64,000 nucleotides of DNA. Origin: Deltaproteobacteria bacterium. Its GTDB lineage: Bacteria > Desulfobacterota > Desulfuromonadia > Geobacterales > JAJYBI01. Below the pieces are notes generated by a model. It saw nothing but the letters and a program-made list of their open reading frames with translations. It was not told the origin of the DNA and ran no database searches. The stretch lies in assembly GCA_021779095.1 (NCBI GenBank), contig JAJYBI010000007.1:61928-125927 (forward strand), read 5' to 3'. A program made the translations under genes and the position numbers. The stretch's first letter is position 1; every line of letters starts with the position of its first letter. This document shows, piece after piece, positions 1-8,603 of this stretch.

Positions 1-1529
1 AGGACCGGCACGCCGTTCTTCGTGGTGTGCAGGTCCACGAGCAGGTGGGGGATGCGGTACGGGATGGTGGCTGCACCTTCCACCGAGGTGTTGTCGATGC
101 CGTTTTTGACCATGGCCGATTCGAAGGCGGTGCCGGCGGTGATGGATTGGCCGACGATGGTATGGTGCCAGGTATGTGGATTCCCTTTCGGGTCAAGGGT
201 GGCGGTGAGCCGGTTGGTCCAGCAGGGTCGGTAGAAGCCGGCCCGCATGTCATCCTCCCGGGTGCGGATCGTCTTTACCGGCCTGCCCACCGCCTTCGCC
301 ACCTGGGCCGCCTCCACTACGAAATCGGAGGCGGGGCAGCCCCGGCGGCCGAAGCCGCCCCCCAGGAAGGTAGTCTCGAAGTCCACCTGTTCCGGGGGAA
401 GGCCGGCCACCTTGGCGACGGCGGCCCGGTCGACGGTCTGGAACTGGGAGCCGGTGCGCACGATCCAGTGCCCCGGACGGGGATCGACGAAGCAGTTCAG
501 CGGTTCCATGGGAGCGTGGGCGAGGTAGGGAAGTTCGTACAGCGCTTCGAAACGGTGGGGCGTCTTCGCCAGTACGTCGAGGGGGTCTCCCTCCTTCCGT
601 GCGGTGAGGCCGGGGGTGGTGGAGAGCCGGGCGTACTCCGCCCGCATCGTGTCGGAAGAGAGGTGCGACCACCTCCCCTCGTTCCACTGGACCTCCAGGA
701 GGTCGCGCCCTTTGCTGGCGGGCCAGAAGCCGTTCGCCACCACGGCGACTCCGGCATCCACCGCCACCACCCGCACGACGCCGGGAAGCGCCAGCGCCTT
801 CGTCGCGTCGAAGCTCACTAGCTGGGCACCGAAGACCGGCGGGCGGGCGATGACGGCGGTCAGCATGCCGGGTATGTGCACGTCGATACCGAAGACGGCC
901 GTCCCGGCGACCTTGGCCGGGCTGTCGAGACGGTGGAGCGGGCGGCCCAGGATGGAGTGCGTTCGTGTGGCGTTCAGTCGCGGTTCCTTCGGTACCGGCA
1001 GCCTGGCCGCCCGGGCGGCCAGGCTGCCGTAGGTAAGCTTCCTGCCGTCGGGTCCGGTGACAACGCCGTTCATCGCATGGCAGGCGGACGGCTCCACCTT
1101 CCATTCCCGGGCTGCCGCCATAACGAGCATCTCCCGAGCGGCCGCCCCGGCCATGGACAGGCGGGTCCATTCCGTACGGACGCTGGTGCTGCCGCCGGTG
1201 ACCATGATCGGGCCGAACGTGGCGTGGTTGTAGGGTGGCGCCACGGGGGATGCCTCTACCCGCACCGACTTCCAGTCGCAGGCGAGCTCCTCTGCCACGA
1301 GCATCGGCAGCGAGGTGTAGACCCCCTGGCCCATCTCCGACTTGTTGACGATGACCGTGACGCTGCCGTCGCTGCCGACGCGCAGATAGGCGTTGGGGGC
1401 GAAGAGATCGCCCTCTGCCGCCAGCGCCTGCCGGCCGAGCGGGATGTGGCAGGCGAGCACGAGGCCGCCCCCCAGGAGGGCGCCGGTCTTGAGGAAGTCG
1501 CGCCTGCTCAGTTTCCTGATGTCGCTCAT
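1..1529 (-). CDS. Molybdopterin-binding hydroxylase large subunit (IorB-like), 3' end off the window
   Basis: Catalytic subunit of a xanthine dehydrogenase-family molybdenum hydroxylase, closest in style to the isoquinoline 1-oxidoreductase beta subunit. It probably acts in the periplasm, because residues 8-20 carry a twin-arginine motif (SRRDFLKTG) followed by a hydrophobic stretch. About 509 residues are visible, and the C-terminal part with most molybdopterin contacts lies beyond base 1. The body shows family features such as the glycine-rich EMGQGVYT segment and [10 protein letters not shown]. The start ATG overlaps the stop of the iron-sulfur subunit gene by 4 bases, so the two are translationally coupled. 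The natural substrate cannot be told from sequence; IorB is only the nearest named relative. Confidence 0.88.
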   Translation of the reverse strand, partial: MSDIRKLSRRDFLKTGALLGGGLVLACHIPLGRQALAAEGDLFAPNAYLRVGSDGSVTVIVNKSEMGQGVYTSLPMLVAEELACDWKSVRVEASPVAPPYNHATFGPIMVTGGSTSVRTEWTRLSMAGAAAREMLVMAAAREWKVEPSACHAMNGVVTGPDGRKLTYGSLAARAARLPVPKEPRLNATRTHSILGRPLHRLDSPAKVAGTAVFGIDVHIPGMLTAVIARPPVFGAQLVSFDATKALALPGVVRVVAVDAGVAVVANGFWPASKGRDLLEVQWNEGRWSHLSSDTMRAEYARLSTTPGLTARKEGDPLDVLAKTPHRFEALYELPYLAHAPMEPLNCFVDPRPGHWIVRTGSQFQTVDRAAVAKVAGLPPEQVDFETTFLGGGFGRRGCPASDFVVEAAQVAKAVGRPVKTIRTREDDMRAGFYRPCWTNRLTATLDPKGNPHTWHHTIVGQSITAGTAFESAMVKNGIDNTSVEGAATIPYRIPHLLVDLHTTKNGVPV

Positions 1530-1993
1530 GACCGTTTCCCCCTTTTCCGATCCTCCCCGGCTGCGGTACGGATCGCACGGCGGATTCGCCCGTAGGTGCC
1601 GCAGCGACAGAGGTTCCCCTCCATGGCCGTGTCGATCTGCGCGTCCGTGGGGTGGGGCGTCGTCGCCAGGAGCGCCACCGCCGACATGATCTGCCCCGGC
1701 TGACAGTAGCCGCACTGGGAGACCTCGTCCGCAATCCACGCCTCCTTCACCGGATGGGAGGCGGGGATCGCCTCGATGGTGGTGATTTTTCTGCCCCGCA
1801 CCTCGTCCAGCGTCGTGATGCAGGAGCGGCGCGGCTGGCCGTCGACGTGCACCGTGCAGGCGCCGCAGAGTCCTTCGCCGCAGCCGAACTTGGTGCCGGT
1901 GAGCCGCAGGTGGTCGCGCAGCACCCAGAGGAGCGGCGTGTCCGGAGCAAGGTCCAGGTCGTGCCGGGCGTCGTTGACGTACAGGGTAATCAT
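1526..1993 (-). CDS. [2Fe-2S] subunit of molybdenum hydroxylase (IorA-like)
   Basis: Small electron-transfer subunit (155 aa) that carries two [2Fe-2S] clusters from the molybdenum site towards an external acceptor. The N-terminal plant-type ferredoxin fold has CGEGLCGAC plus a downstream cysteine. The C-terminal helical domain has QCGYCQPG and NLCRCGTYG, the usual C-x2-C / C-x-C set. The start at 1993 is preferred over an upstream in-frame ATG because AGGAGG sits just before it. It forms a two-gene unit with the large subunit downstream. No FAD subunit is adjacent, which fits the two-subunit IorAB type rather than three-subunit xanthine or CO dehydrogenases. Confidence 0.93.
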   Translation of the reverse strand: MITLYVNDARHDLDLAPDTPLLWVLRDHLRLTGTKFGCGEGLCGACTVHVDGQPRRSCITTLDEVRGRKITTIEAIPASHPVKEAWIADEVSQCGYCQPGQIMSAVALLATTPHPTDAQIDTAMEGNLCRCGTYGRIRRAIRTAAGEDRKRGKRS

Positions 1994-2065
1994 GGTTCCT
2001 CCTGCGCGGGAAGCTGTGACCGCTTCCGTGTCGTGCAACCGGGATGTTTGCCATCCTACTACCCG

Positions 2066-2229
2066 ATTAGCATCAATCTTCCGCTAGACGTTTAACGAGT
2101 CCCCTCTCCCCCTGGGAGAGGGCTAGGGTGAGGGAAAAGGCTGATTTTCCATCTCATAAATCTCCCTCATCCGGCCTCCGGTCACCTTCTCCAAGAGGGA
2201 GAAGGGTTTAGCGGAAGATCAGCTCTAAT
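2066..2229. repeat. MITE-like palindromic element, 164 bp
   Basis: The ends form an imperfect terminal inverted repeat: ATTAG, five variable bases, then ATCTTCCGCTA at 2066-2086, mirrored at 2209-2229. The inside holds two G-rich/C-rich hairpins, one around 2101-2120 and one around 2190-2207. There is no open reading frame. It lies between two divergent genes. The structure is that of a short non-autonomous repeat, but no second copy with the same ends occurs in this window. Confidence 0.6.
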
Positions 2230-2513
2230 CATATCTACTATTTATACAGCGTCGCGGAGGATTGGCAACCGGCCGGGTAGATGACAGAAGGGGGTATTTC
2301 GGGGACAGGAATTCCACCGGTGCGAACGGTGAAGGAGGCGGCCAGCCCGCTGGACTTCTGATTCCGGTTTGGGCAGGTCTGCAAGCGGTGGTGCTGCCGT
2401 TTGCAGGCGGTACGGTGAAAAAACCAGTTGAACGGTGGGGCGGTTTCTGCGATAGTGACCGCCAGGTGTATACATGATCCGTGCGGTTATCGCATTTCAG
2501 GGGAGGTGTGCGT
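2230..2513. other. Intergenic leader of the quinone oxidoreductase, no gene seen
   Basis: Together with the repeat at 2066-2229 this makes a 520-bp gap between the divergent molybdenum hydroxylase and quinone oxidoreductase genes. The only structure I see is a hairpin at 2379-2406: a 10-bp stem with one G-T pair and an 8-base loop, without a T tract. ORFs here on both strands have no recognisable features. Confidence 0.4.
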
Positions 2514-3500
2514 ATGAAGGCAGTGCTCATGGAAGGATTCGGCGGGGTGGAGGTGCTGAAGATCGGCGAGGTGGAGCGGCCATCGCCGAAGCCGGGCGAG
2601 GTGCTCATCAAGGTGGTCGCTACCTCCATCAACCGTCCCGACCTGGTCCAGCGCGAGGGGAAATACCCGCCGCCGCCGGGGGATTCCGATATCCTCGGGC
2701 TGGAGGTGTCCGGCACCATCGAGGAGCTGGGGGACGACGTGACCGGCTGGAAGAAGGGGGACCGGGTCATGACGCTGGTCGGCGGCGGCGGCTACGCGGA
2801 GTACGCCGTGGCCTACGCATGCCACCTGATCCCGATCCCTGATTCCATGAGCTTCGAGGAGGCGGCCTGCGTCTGCGAATCCTACACCACCGCGTTTCTC
2901 AACGTCTTCATGATCGGCGGTCTGGAGGACGGCAACACAGTCATCCTCCACGGCGGCGGCGGCGGGGTGAACACCGCCGGCATCCAGCTCTGCAAGGCGC
3001 TCGTTCCCAATACCCGGATCATCGTCACCGCCCATCCCAGCAAGCTGGAGCGGGTGAAGTATCTCGGGGCCGACCTGGTCATCGACTACACCCAGACCCC
3101 CGACTTCTCCGAACTGGTGAAGGAGTTTACCGGCAAGAAGGGGGTTGACGTGATCCTCGACCATGTGGGGGCCAGGTACCTGGCGCCCAACATGAACTCC
3201 CTCGGCTACAAGGGGCGGCTTGTGATCATCGGCGTCATCAGCGGCATCAAGGCGGAGCTGAACCTCGCCCTCATGATGGTGAAGCGCCAGCAGATCATCG
3301 GGTCGGTCCTTCGCTCCCGGCCGGTGAAGGAGAAGGGGGAGATCGCCGCCGAATTCACGCGCCGTGCGCTCCCGAAATTCGCCGACCGAACCATCGTGCC
3401 GATCATCGAGAAGGTGTTCGACATCGACCAGGTCGTGGATGCCCACCGGATGATGGAGGAGGACCGGCACTTCGGCAAGATCGTGCTGAAGGTCTCCTGA
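2514..3500 (+). CDS. NAD(P)H quinone oxidoreductase, zinc-independent MDR family
   Basis: Medium-chain dehydrogenase/reductase of the quinone oxidoreductase (PIG3/QOR) branch, 328 aa, predicted to pass hydride from NAD(P)H to quinones or related acceptors in the cytoplasm. It has the N-terminal GroES-like half (MKAVLMEGFGG, then INRPDLVQREG). A Rossmann half follows with a glycine-rich nucleotide loop (HGGGGGVNTAGIQLCKAL). Zinc-ligand cysteines of true alcohol dehydrogenases are absent. The start at 2514 is chosen because GGGGAGG lies upstream, although the frame stays open to 2481. It is a single gene followed by a strong terminator. Confidence 0.9.
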   Translation: MKAVLMEGFGGVEVLKIGEVERPSPKPGEVLIKVVATSINRPDLVQREGKYPPPPGDSDILGLEVSGTIEELGDDVTGWKKGDRVMTLVGGGGYAEYAVAYACHLIPIPDSMSFEEAACVCESYTTAFLNVFMIGGLEDGNTVILHGGGGGVNTAGIQLCKALVPNTRIIVTAHPSKLERVKYLGADLVIDYTQTPDFSELVKEFTGKKGVDVILDHVGARYLAPNMNSLGYKGRLVIIGVISGIKAELNLALMMVKRQQIIGSVLRSRPVKEKGEIAAEFTRRALPKFADRTIVPIIEKVFDIDQVVDAHRMMEEDRHFGKIVLKVS

Positions 3501-3528
3501 TCCGGCACCTTTGGACGCGGCATGTCAC

Positions 3529-3563
3529 AACGGCGGACCGCCCCCTGGCGGTCCGCCGTTTTT
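3529..3563 (+). terminator. Rho-independent terminator
   Basis: A perfect 13-bp stem (3529-3541 with 3548-3560) and a 6-base loop run into a T tract. It ends the quinone oxidoreductase transcript. The converging gene on the other strand stops only about 25 bases away, so the hairpin may serve both directions. Confidence 0.85.
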
Positions 3564-3588
3564 CGTCGCGGCATGGCGCGACGTCCGG

Positions 3589-3969
3589 TCACCGGCGGTT
3601 GTCGCGACGATCATCGTCATCATACCGCCAGTCATCGCGGTCGTCATGCCGGGGCCGCCAGTCGTCACGATGCGTGTCGCAGACGGTCCTTCCGCGGGGC
3701 GCCACGAACCGTCCGCGGTCGTAGTATGCCTCACGCATCGTCCGGCAGTCGCGGTCGAGGTCGCGACGGTGGCGATAGCCGTAGTCATAATCGTAATCGC
3801 GGACGTAAACCGGCCGGTACTCCCTGACGACGGGATAACTCCGGTACCAGCCGGTGTAGACCGGTGCGACCGGCACCCCCAGGGTAATGCCGAAGCTGAA
3901 ACCGTCCGCGGCGAGGGCGCTGCCGGTACAGAGGAGGGTGAGTGCCGCGGCGAGGATGAGCTTTTTCAT
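3589..3969 (-). CDS. Small secreted protein with an Asp/Arg/Tyr-rich low-complexity tail
   Basis: Not a recognised family. The 126-aa product begins with a clear Sec signal peptide (MKKLILAAALTLLCTGSALA), so the mature protein is exported. The mature part starts with a short hydrophobic segment (FSFGITLGVPVAPVY) and then becomes extremely rich in Asp, Arg, Tyr and His, ending in an almost pure D/R/W tail. Two cysteines remain in the mature chain (RDCRTM and TVCDTH). The start at 3969 follows GGAGAACG; a longer in-frame ORF upstream lacks these signals. It could be a metal- or surface-binding periplasmic protein, but this is inferred from composition only. Confidence 0.75.
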   Translation of the reverse strand: MKKLILAAALTLLCTGSALAADGFSFGITLGVPVAPVYTGWYRSYPVVREYRPVYVRDYDYDYGYRHRRDLDRDCRTMREAYYDRGRFVAPRGRTVCDTHRDDWRPRHDDRDDWRYDDDDRRDNRR

Positions 3970-4246
3970 GGTCGTTCTCCTTTCGATCTGCATGGTGTAC
4001 GGCGTGTCCCGTGTGATGCAACCGTACCCCGATTTTTCTCCGAATTCCACGGACATCGGGTGGCGTGCGACCCGATGTCGGGTCGACGAACGGGAATATT
4101 TACCGCGCCGGCCTCCGCACGCGGTACCATTGCGCAGCGGAACAAATCTGTTGCAATGGCCGGGTGGTTGGCCTATAACCAACCAAAGTGCGATTGCCGT
4201 AATGAAATCCAGGTTGCGCAGGATGTCCCGACGGAGTAACCACGGC

Positions 4247-5074
4247 ATGCGACGTATCGTTTTCATCGTGAGATGCGCAATTATCGCCCTGCTGCTCTCC
4301 TGCAGCGTTGCCGTTGCCGCGGGAGGCGGACCGACGGTCCTGTTCGACGAGGGGCACGGTCAGCGGTTTTCTCCGGACCGGACCGGGCCGCTGGATCTCT
4401 CGTCGTTCGCCAGGGTGTTCCGGGGCGCGGGGTTCACCGTACGTACCTCCTCCGGTCCCCTCACCGACGAGGCGCTTGCCGGTGTGGACGCCCTGGTGAT
4501 TTCCGGCCCATTTCACCCGTACTCCGCAGAGGAACTGGATACGGTCACCACCTTCCTCGGGAAGGGGGGCAGGCTCTGTATCACGCTGCATATCGGCATC
4601 ACGATCGGTGACCTTCTTCACACCATCGGCGTCGATTTTTCCAACGGGGTGATCCATGAGACGGAAAACATGATCATGGGCAACCCGCTGGATTTCCAGG
4701 TGACCCGGCTGGAGAAACATCCACTGACCGCGGGGCTGAAACGGTTCAACGTCTATGGCGCCTGGGCCCTTGTGAACCTCAACGACGATGCGCGGATCAT
4801 CGCCAGGACGAGCCCCACCTCCTGGGTCGATCTGGACGGCAACCAGAGGCTTTCCTACGACGATGCGGTCCAGTCGTTCGGGGTCGTGGTGGCGGGGCGG
4901 TACAGCAGGGGAGAGTTCGTGGTGTTCGGCGACGACGCGATCTTCCAGAACAAGTTTCTCGGTCCCGACAACCTGCGGCTGGCGCGAAACCTGGTACGAT
5001 GGCTGAAAGCGGCACCGAAACCGCATGCGGGGGTATCGACGTACGGATCGGCTGCGGCGGCAGCGGGATCATAG
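4247..5074 (+). CDS. Exported DUF4350-like protein with a type 1 glutamine amidotransferase-like fold
   Basis: A 275-aa protein with an N-terminal signal sequence (hydrophobic residues about 5-24, ending SVAVAAGGG). The mature start reads VLFDEGHGQRF, followed by GVDALVISGPF and GKGGRLCITLH. These match the alternating strand/loop pattern of DUF4350/GldG-like domains related to class I glutamine amidotransferases, which usually lack a catalytic triad. The function is unknown. The start at 4247 is preferred because it gives the signal peptide directly, although the frame is open far upstream to 3887. A terminator follows within 30 bases. Confidence 0.8.
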   Translation: MRRIVFIVRCAIIALLLSCSVAVAAGGGPTVLFDEGHGQRFSPDRTGPLDLSSFARVFRGAGFTVRTSSGPLTDEALAGVDALVISGPFHPYSAEELDTVTTFLGKGGRLCITLHIGITIGDLLHTIGVDFSNGVIHETENMIMGNPLDFQVTRLEKHPLTAGLKRFNVYGAWALVNLNDDARIIARTSPTSWVDLDGNQRLSYDDAVQSFGVVVAGRYSRGEFVVFGDDAIFQNKFLGPDNLRLARNLVRWLKAAPKPHAGVSTYGSAAAAAGS

Positions 5075-5102
5075 GCAGTTCCGGCAGCATGGCACTACCC
5101 CG

Positions 5103-5130
5103 AAGGCCTGCATTGCAGGCCTTTTCGTTT
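5103..5130 (+). terminator. Rho-independent terminator
   Basis: Nine-base perfect stem (5103-5111 with 5115-5123), loop ATT, then a T-rich run. It separates the exported protein gene from the phosphoesterase gene that starts at 5149. Confidence 0.75.
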
Positions 5131-5148
5131 GAATCGGCGGAGGGACTG

Positions 5149-5670
5149 ATGACAACCGATGGTCTCAAGGGAGCGACCGCGCGACGGTGCGCCCTGCCCG
5201 GTGGGGATGATGCGGTGATCGGCGTCGTCTCCGACACCCACGGGCTGGTGCGTCCGGCGGTTCTGGCCGCCCTTGCCGGATGCGACCTGATCATCCATGC
5301 GGGGGATATCGGTTTCCCGGAAGTGCTGGAACGGCTGTCGGCCATCGCGCCGGTCGTGGCGGTTCGGGGCAATACGGACCACGGGGAATGGCTTGCAGGG
5401 GTTCCCGCGACCGAGACGGTGGCGCTGGCCGGCTGTCTTCTCCATCTCCTGCACGACATCCACCTGCTCGATCTCGATCCCGTCGCCGCCGGGATCTCCG
5501 TGGTGATCTCCGGCCATTCCCATCTGCCGGCGCAGTATATAAAAGACGGTGTCCTCTATCTCAACCCGGGGAGCTGCGGACCGAAGCGGTTCAAGTGCCC
5601 CGTCTCACTTGCCCGTCTCAGGATCGTAAGCGGGGTCCCCGAGGCGGAACTGGTCGCACTGCCGGAATGA
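5149..5670 (+). CDS. Metallophosphoesterase, YfcE/MJ0936 family
   Basis: Cytoplasmic calcineurin-like phosphodiesterase of 173 aa. All metal-binding blocks are present in order: VVSDTHG, IIHAGDIG, VRGNTD and SGHSH, with YLNPGSCG near the end as in YfcE. Members hydrolyse artificial and cyclic phosphodiesters and their physiological substrate is generally unknown. The start at 5149 has GGAGGGA directly upstream; the in-frame extension back to 4999 would run through the terminator hairpin and is rejected. It is followed 31 bases later by a rhomboid protease gene, possibly co-transcribed. Confidence 0.9.
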   Translation: MTTDGLKGATARRCALPGGDDAVIGVVSDTHGLVRPAVLAALAGCDLIIHAGDIGFPEVLERLSAIAPVVAVRGNTDHGEWLAGVPATETVALAGCLLHLLHDIHLLDLDPVAAGISVVISGHSHLPAQYIKDGVLYLNPGSCGPKRFKCPVSLARLRIVSGVPEAELVALPE

Positions 5671-5701
5671 CGTTCCCCGATTCCTTTGCGGAGGAGACTT
5701 C

Positions 5702-6541
5702 ATGACACGAACGAGGAATTCCCTGCTTTGTCCCAACTGCCGCCGGCTCATCAGCCGCGACGAGCGGAGCTGCCCCTACTGCGGGCTGAGCCGTCCCGCC
5801 TCGTGGTGGAAATCGGTGGGTGTCTCCCTGGGAGGGGGTCCGGAACGTCTGGTCCGGTTCATCGTCTGGCTCAACATCGGCATGTACCTCCTCTCCCTCG
5901 TGCTGGCGCCGGGTGGGGCGGCACGCTCGATCAATCCACTATCGTTCCTGTCGCCGAGTAACGGCAGCCTGCTGCTCCTGGGGGCCACCGGTACCTATCC
6001 CATCGACCGGCTGGATATGTGGTGGAGCCTCTTGACCGCCAACTACCTGCACGGCGGTATCTTCCACATCCTGTTCAACATGATGGCGTTCTGGCAGATC
6101 GCCCCGCTCGTGGTGCAGGAGTACGGCGCCAGCAGGATGTTCGTCATCTACACCATAGGAGGGGTCGTCGGCTACATCGTGTCGTATTACGTCGGCATCC
6201 CCTTTACCATCGGCGCGTCGGCGGCGGTCTGCGCCCTCATCGGCGCCCTGCTGTACTACGGCTGGAGCCGGGGGGGGAGCTACGGCCAGGCCATGTTCCG
6301 GATGGTGGGGGGCTGGGTCGTCGGCCTGTTCCTGTTCGGCCTTTTGGTTCCCGGTATCAATAACTGGGCCCACGGCGGCGGCATCGCCGGCGGTGCGCTG
6401 CTGGGGATGGTGCTGGGGTACGACGAACGACAGAAGGAGACCGTGCTGCACCGCACCCTCGGCGGGATCTGTCTGGTGGGGACACTGGCGGCCCTTGCCT
6501 GGGTGGTGGTCTTTGCGTTAAAAAACATATTTATTCAGTAG
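5702..6541 (+). CDS. Rhomboid-family intramembrane serine protease with an N-terminal zinc ribbon
   Basis: Polytopic membrane protease, 279 aa. Residues about 9-28 form a zinc ribbon (CPNC and CPYC pairs) on the cytoplasmic side. Six or more membrane segments follow. The catalytic serine sits in GASAAV near residue 170 and the catalytic histidine in NWAHGGGIAGG near residue 222; the HGGIFHILFNMMAFW loop typical of rhomboids is present. It cleaves unidentified membrane proteins. The start has GGAGGA upstream. The next gene starts 12 bases after the stop, so the two probably share a transcript. Confidence 0.93.
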   Translation: MTRTRNSLLCPNCRRLISRDERSCPYCGLSRPASWWKSVGVSLGGGPERLVRFIVWLNIGMYLLSLVLAPGGAARSINPLSFLSPSNGSLLLLGATGTYPIDRLDMWWSLLTANYLHGGIFHILFNMMAFWQIAPLVVQEYGASRMFVIYTIGGVVGYIVSYYVGIPFTIGASAAVCALIGALLYYGWSRGGSYGQAMFRMVGGWVVGLFLFGLLVPGINNWAHGGGIAGGALLGMVLGYDERQKETVLHRTLGGICLVGTLAALAWVVVFALKNIFIQ

Positions 6542-6553
6542 GAGGACGTTTCA

Positions 6554-7048
6554 ATGGATCAGGCAGCTCAGGGGTGCCCCTGCGGATCGGGGCTTCAATA
6601 CGGTGCGTGCTGTGAACCGGTCATCCGGGGAGAGCGCCCCGCGGAGACGGCGGAGCAGCTCATGCGCGCGCGCTACAGCGCATACGTGAAGGTCGAGACC
6701 GGTTACATCTTCGACACGACCCATCCGGCGCACCGCGAGGGGTACGACCACGACGGCACCCGCCAGTGGGCGGAGAGTTCGGAATGGCTCGGCCTCGAGA
6801 TCGTGGCGACGGAGGCGGGCGGACCCGCCGACGAACGCGGTCAGGTGGAGTTCATTGCCCGGTACCGTGATCAGGGGGTTGACCACGCCCATCACGAGCT
6901 GGCCGACTTCGTGAAGGAAGAAGGGCGGTGGCTGTTCACCGACGGGAGGAGTGTCCGGCCGAAACCGATCATCAGCGCCAAGGTGGGACGCAACGACCCC
7001 TGCACCTGCGGGAGCGGTGTGAAATACAAGAAATGCTGCGGCAGGTAG
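6554..7048 (+). CDS. YchJ family protein with two SEC-C zinc motifs
   Basis: A 164-aa cytoplasmic protein of the YchJ/UPF0225 family. A SEC-C motif lies at each end: CPCGSG followed by CC at residues 9-22, and DPCTCGSG followed by KKCC at the C-terminus. SEC-C motifs bind zinc and in SecA contact SecB and ribosomes. The middle is the NTF2-like YchJ domain (LMRARYSAYVKVETGYIFDTTHP). The molecular role is not established. AGGAGG precedes the start. It is followed by a bidirectional terminator. Confidence 0.92.
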   Translation: MDQAAQGCPCGSGLQYGACCEPVIRGERPAETAEQLMRARYSAYVKVETGYIFDTTHPAHREGYDHDGTRQWAESSEWLGLEIVATEAGGPADERGQVEFIARYRDQGVDHAHHELADFVKEEGRWLFTDGRSVRPKPIISAKVGRNDPCTCGSGVKYKKCCGR

Positions 7049-7083
7049 ACTGACACATTGCCGCCGTTACGTGGCATGCACAA

Positions 7084-7122
7084 GAAAACGCTCCGCAACC
7101 TTCGAGGATGCGGGGCGTTTTC
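7084..7122. terminator. Bidirectional Rho-independent terminator
   Basis: The arms 7084-7097 and 7109-7122 form a stem with an A tract on the left and a T tract on the right, and an 11-base loop. It lies between two convergent genes and can terminate both. Confidence 0.8.
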
Positions 7123-7147
7123 GTTTCCGGTGCACTGGCATCGCCGG

Positions 7148-7567
7148 TCAGCCGAACCGGTCGACGATCTCCTTGCCGCGGTAGAAGGTGCCGATGCGGC
7201 TGTCGCACAGGATGATGTGCCGCACGAACCAGTCCCGCAGAAAGAGCAGCATCCGCTCGTTGAACGGCTTGTGTTCTTCGTCGAACCGCTTCCGGAACTT
7301 CGCCATCCGCTCCAAGAGCTGTTCATGTTCGGCATGGTGGGGTTCGAAATCGGGATAGTTGTTGTACAGCAGGAACCTCTCCTCCGACTCGAAGTGGCGT
7401 TGCACCGCCTGGGCGAGATGTTCGAGGGCCGTCACCATCAGCGGGAACTGGAGGCCGGGCTCCAGGCCGATCAGCCGTTCGAGGTCGTTGAGGGTCCCCA
7501 GGAGGATCTTGTGTTCGTTGTCGATGTGGGGGATGTTGATGATGTAGTCGTCGCACCATGCCAGCAT
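7148..7567 (-). CDS. Bacteriohaemerythrin
   Basis: Single-domain di-iron oxygen-binding protein, about 139 aa. The iron ligands appear in order: a first His in NIPHIDNEH, HFESE (HxxxE), HHAEH (HxxxH) and HIILCD (HxxxxD). It would bind or buffer O2 in an anaerobe or microaerophile. The start at 7567 (MLAWCDDY) gives the usual length. The frame stays open to an ATG at 7657, which would add 30 residues without a convincing ribosome site at either position, so the start is uncertain. The following minus-strand gene is transcribed towards it. Confidence 0.88.
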   Translation of the reverse strand: MLAWCDDYIINIPHIDNEHKILLGTLNDLERLIGLEPGLQFPLMVTALEHLAQAVQRHFESEERFLLYNNYPDFEPHHAEHEQLLERMAKFRKRFDEEHKPFNERMLLFLRDWFVRHIILCDSRIGTFYRGKEIVDRFG

Positions 7568-7789
7568 GCCGGTATCCGTTTCCGTGGTGTCGCCTGCGAG
7601 AGACCGATCGATGTACCGTAATGGTAGCACGCAATGTGTCACTTCGCCATCGGGCAACGACGGGTGGAATTCTACGAAAGCGGCGGCGGAAAAAGACGAC
7701 CTTTTTGCGACAATCCGGCGGCTGCAGGCCGCATCGTTGGCAGCAGGTCCCGGGGCCGATGGTGGAAGGGGAGGGCGGACCCGGTACCG

Positions 7790-8500
7790 TCAGCCCAGCT
7801 CCAAGGTCACCGCGAAGGGGAGGATGAGCCCCTGCTGCTCCAGGTAGTTGGCGGCCAGGATTCCCCCCTGCCGCAGGATGGCGCTCAGACCGTACTCCAT
7901 CTCCAGGTAGACGAGGTAAGGCAGGCTGCCGTAGATCGATATCCCGCATGCCCGGCGCATCCGGTCCGCCGCCTCTGCCTCCAGCTCCTGTCCCCGTTCC
8001 TGCGGCGTGCGCAGGTAGTGGAGCGGGAAGGAGACGGCCGCGCCGTCGAGACTTTCGACGTACGCACGTTTTTCCTCACCGGAAAGCGTTGAGAAGTCCA
8101 CGCTGCACCAGGACGGTTCCCTGGTGGAGAGGAGGGCACGGCAGGAGAGGGGACGCACCGGATAGACGCCGCAACTTCTCCCGTCGGCGAGGAACGGGCA
8201 GCCGCCCATCCGCTGCCGGTACAGCCCCAGGTATCCCTTGAGGTCGCGCGCCTCCCGCGTGACCTCCGCCAGCCGCTTCGCGAATGCGCGCAGGGGAGGC
8301 AGGGCATCTGCATGAAGAACCTCTGCCACCCGGAGCGCCTCGGTGAAGCCGCAGTTCACCGTCAGGGTGCAGCAGCCGCTGCACCCATTGTTGCAATATA
8401 CCCGTCCGCCTGCCCCCGTGTAGCGATCGATCTCCCCGGCGATTCCCGCGTCGAGCGTCTCCTGCAGGGTCCGGACCTCGTCGGTCAGTGTCTTCCACAT
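7790..8500 (-). CDS. YkgJ-family cysteine-cluster protein
   Basis: A 236-aa protein with the YkgJ/CxxCxxCC-type zinc- or iron-binding cluster: NNGCSGCCTL near residue 40, then CPFL, CGVYPVRPLSCR, the family's signature (C-x-Y-x2-RP-x2-C). The biochemical role is unknown; members have been annotated as putative Fe-S oxidoreductases. I chose ATG 8500, with AAGGGA upstream; a TTG at 8509 is an alternative. It lies in a run of minus-strand genes with haemerythrin and rubrerythrin-like neighbours, which suggests a link to oxygen or iron handling, by context only. Confidence 0.85.
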   Translation of the reverse strand: MWKTLTDEVRTLQETLDAGIAGEIDRYTGAGGRVYCNNGCSGCCTLTVNCGFTEALRVAEVLHADALPPLRAFAKRLAEVTREARDLKGYLGLYRQRMGGCPFLADGRSCGVYPVRPLSCRALLSTREPSWCSVDFSTLSGEEKRAYVESLDGAAVSFPLHYLRTPQERGQELEAEAADRMRRACGISIYGSLPYLVYLEMEYGLSAILRQGGILAANYLEQQGLILPFAVTLELG

Positions 8501-8603
8501 GCGGTTCAAATCCCTTCCCGGAAAAGTGCCGTCGCCGGTATGTCGTAACCGGCCACGGCATGTATCCTACCGGACCCACGTTCCACGGTGCAAGGGAAAC
8601 CGG

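Noticed and set aside
27..821. 264-codon plus-strand frame at the window start
   Set aside because: It is antisense to the well-supported molybdenum hydroxylase large subunit.
2262..2477. 71-codon frame upstream of the quinone oxidoreductase
   Set aside because: No ribosome site or motif; it spans a hairpin in the leader.
3511..4239. 242-codon plus-strand frame opposite the small secreted protein
   Set aside because: It covers the terminator and the antisense of a gene with a clear signal peptide; composition is that of a shadow frame.
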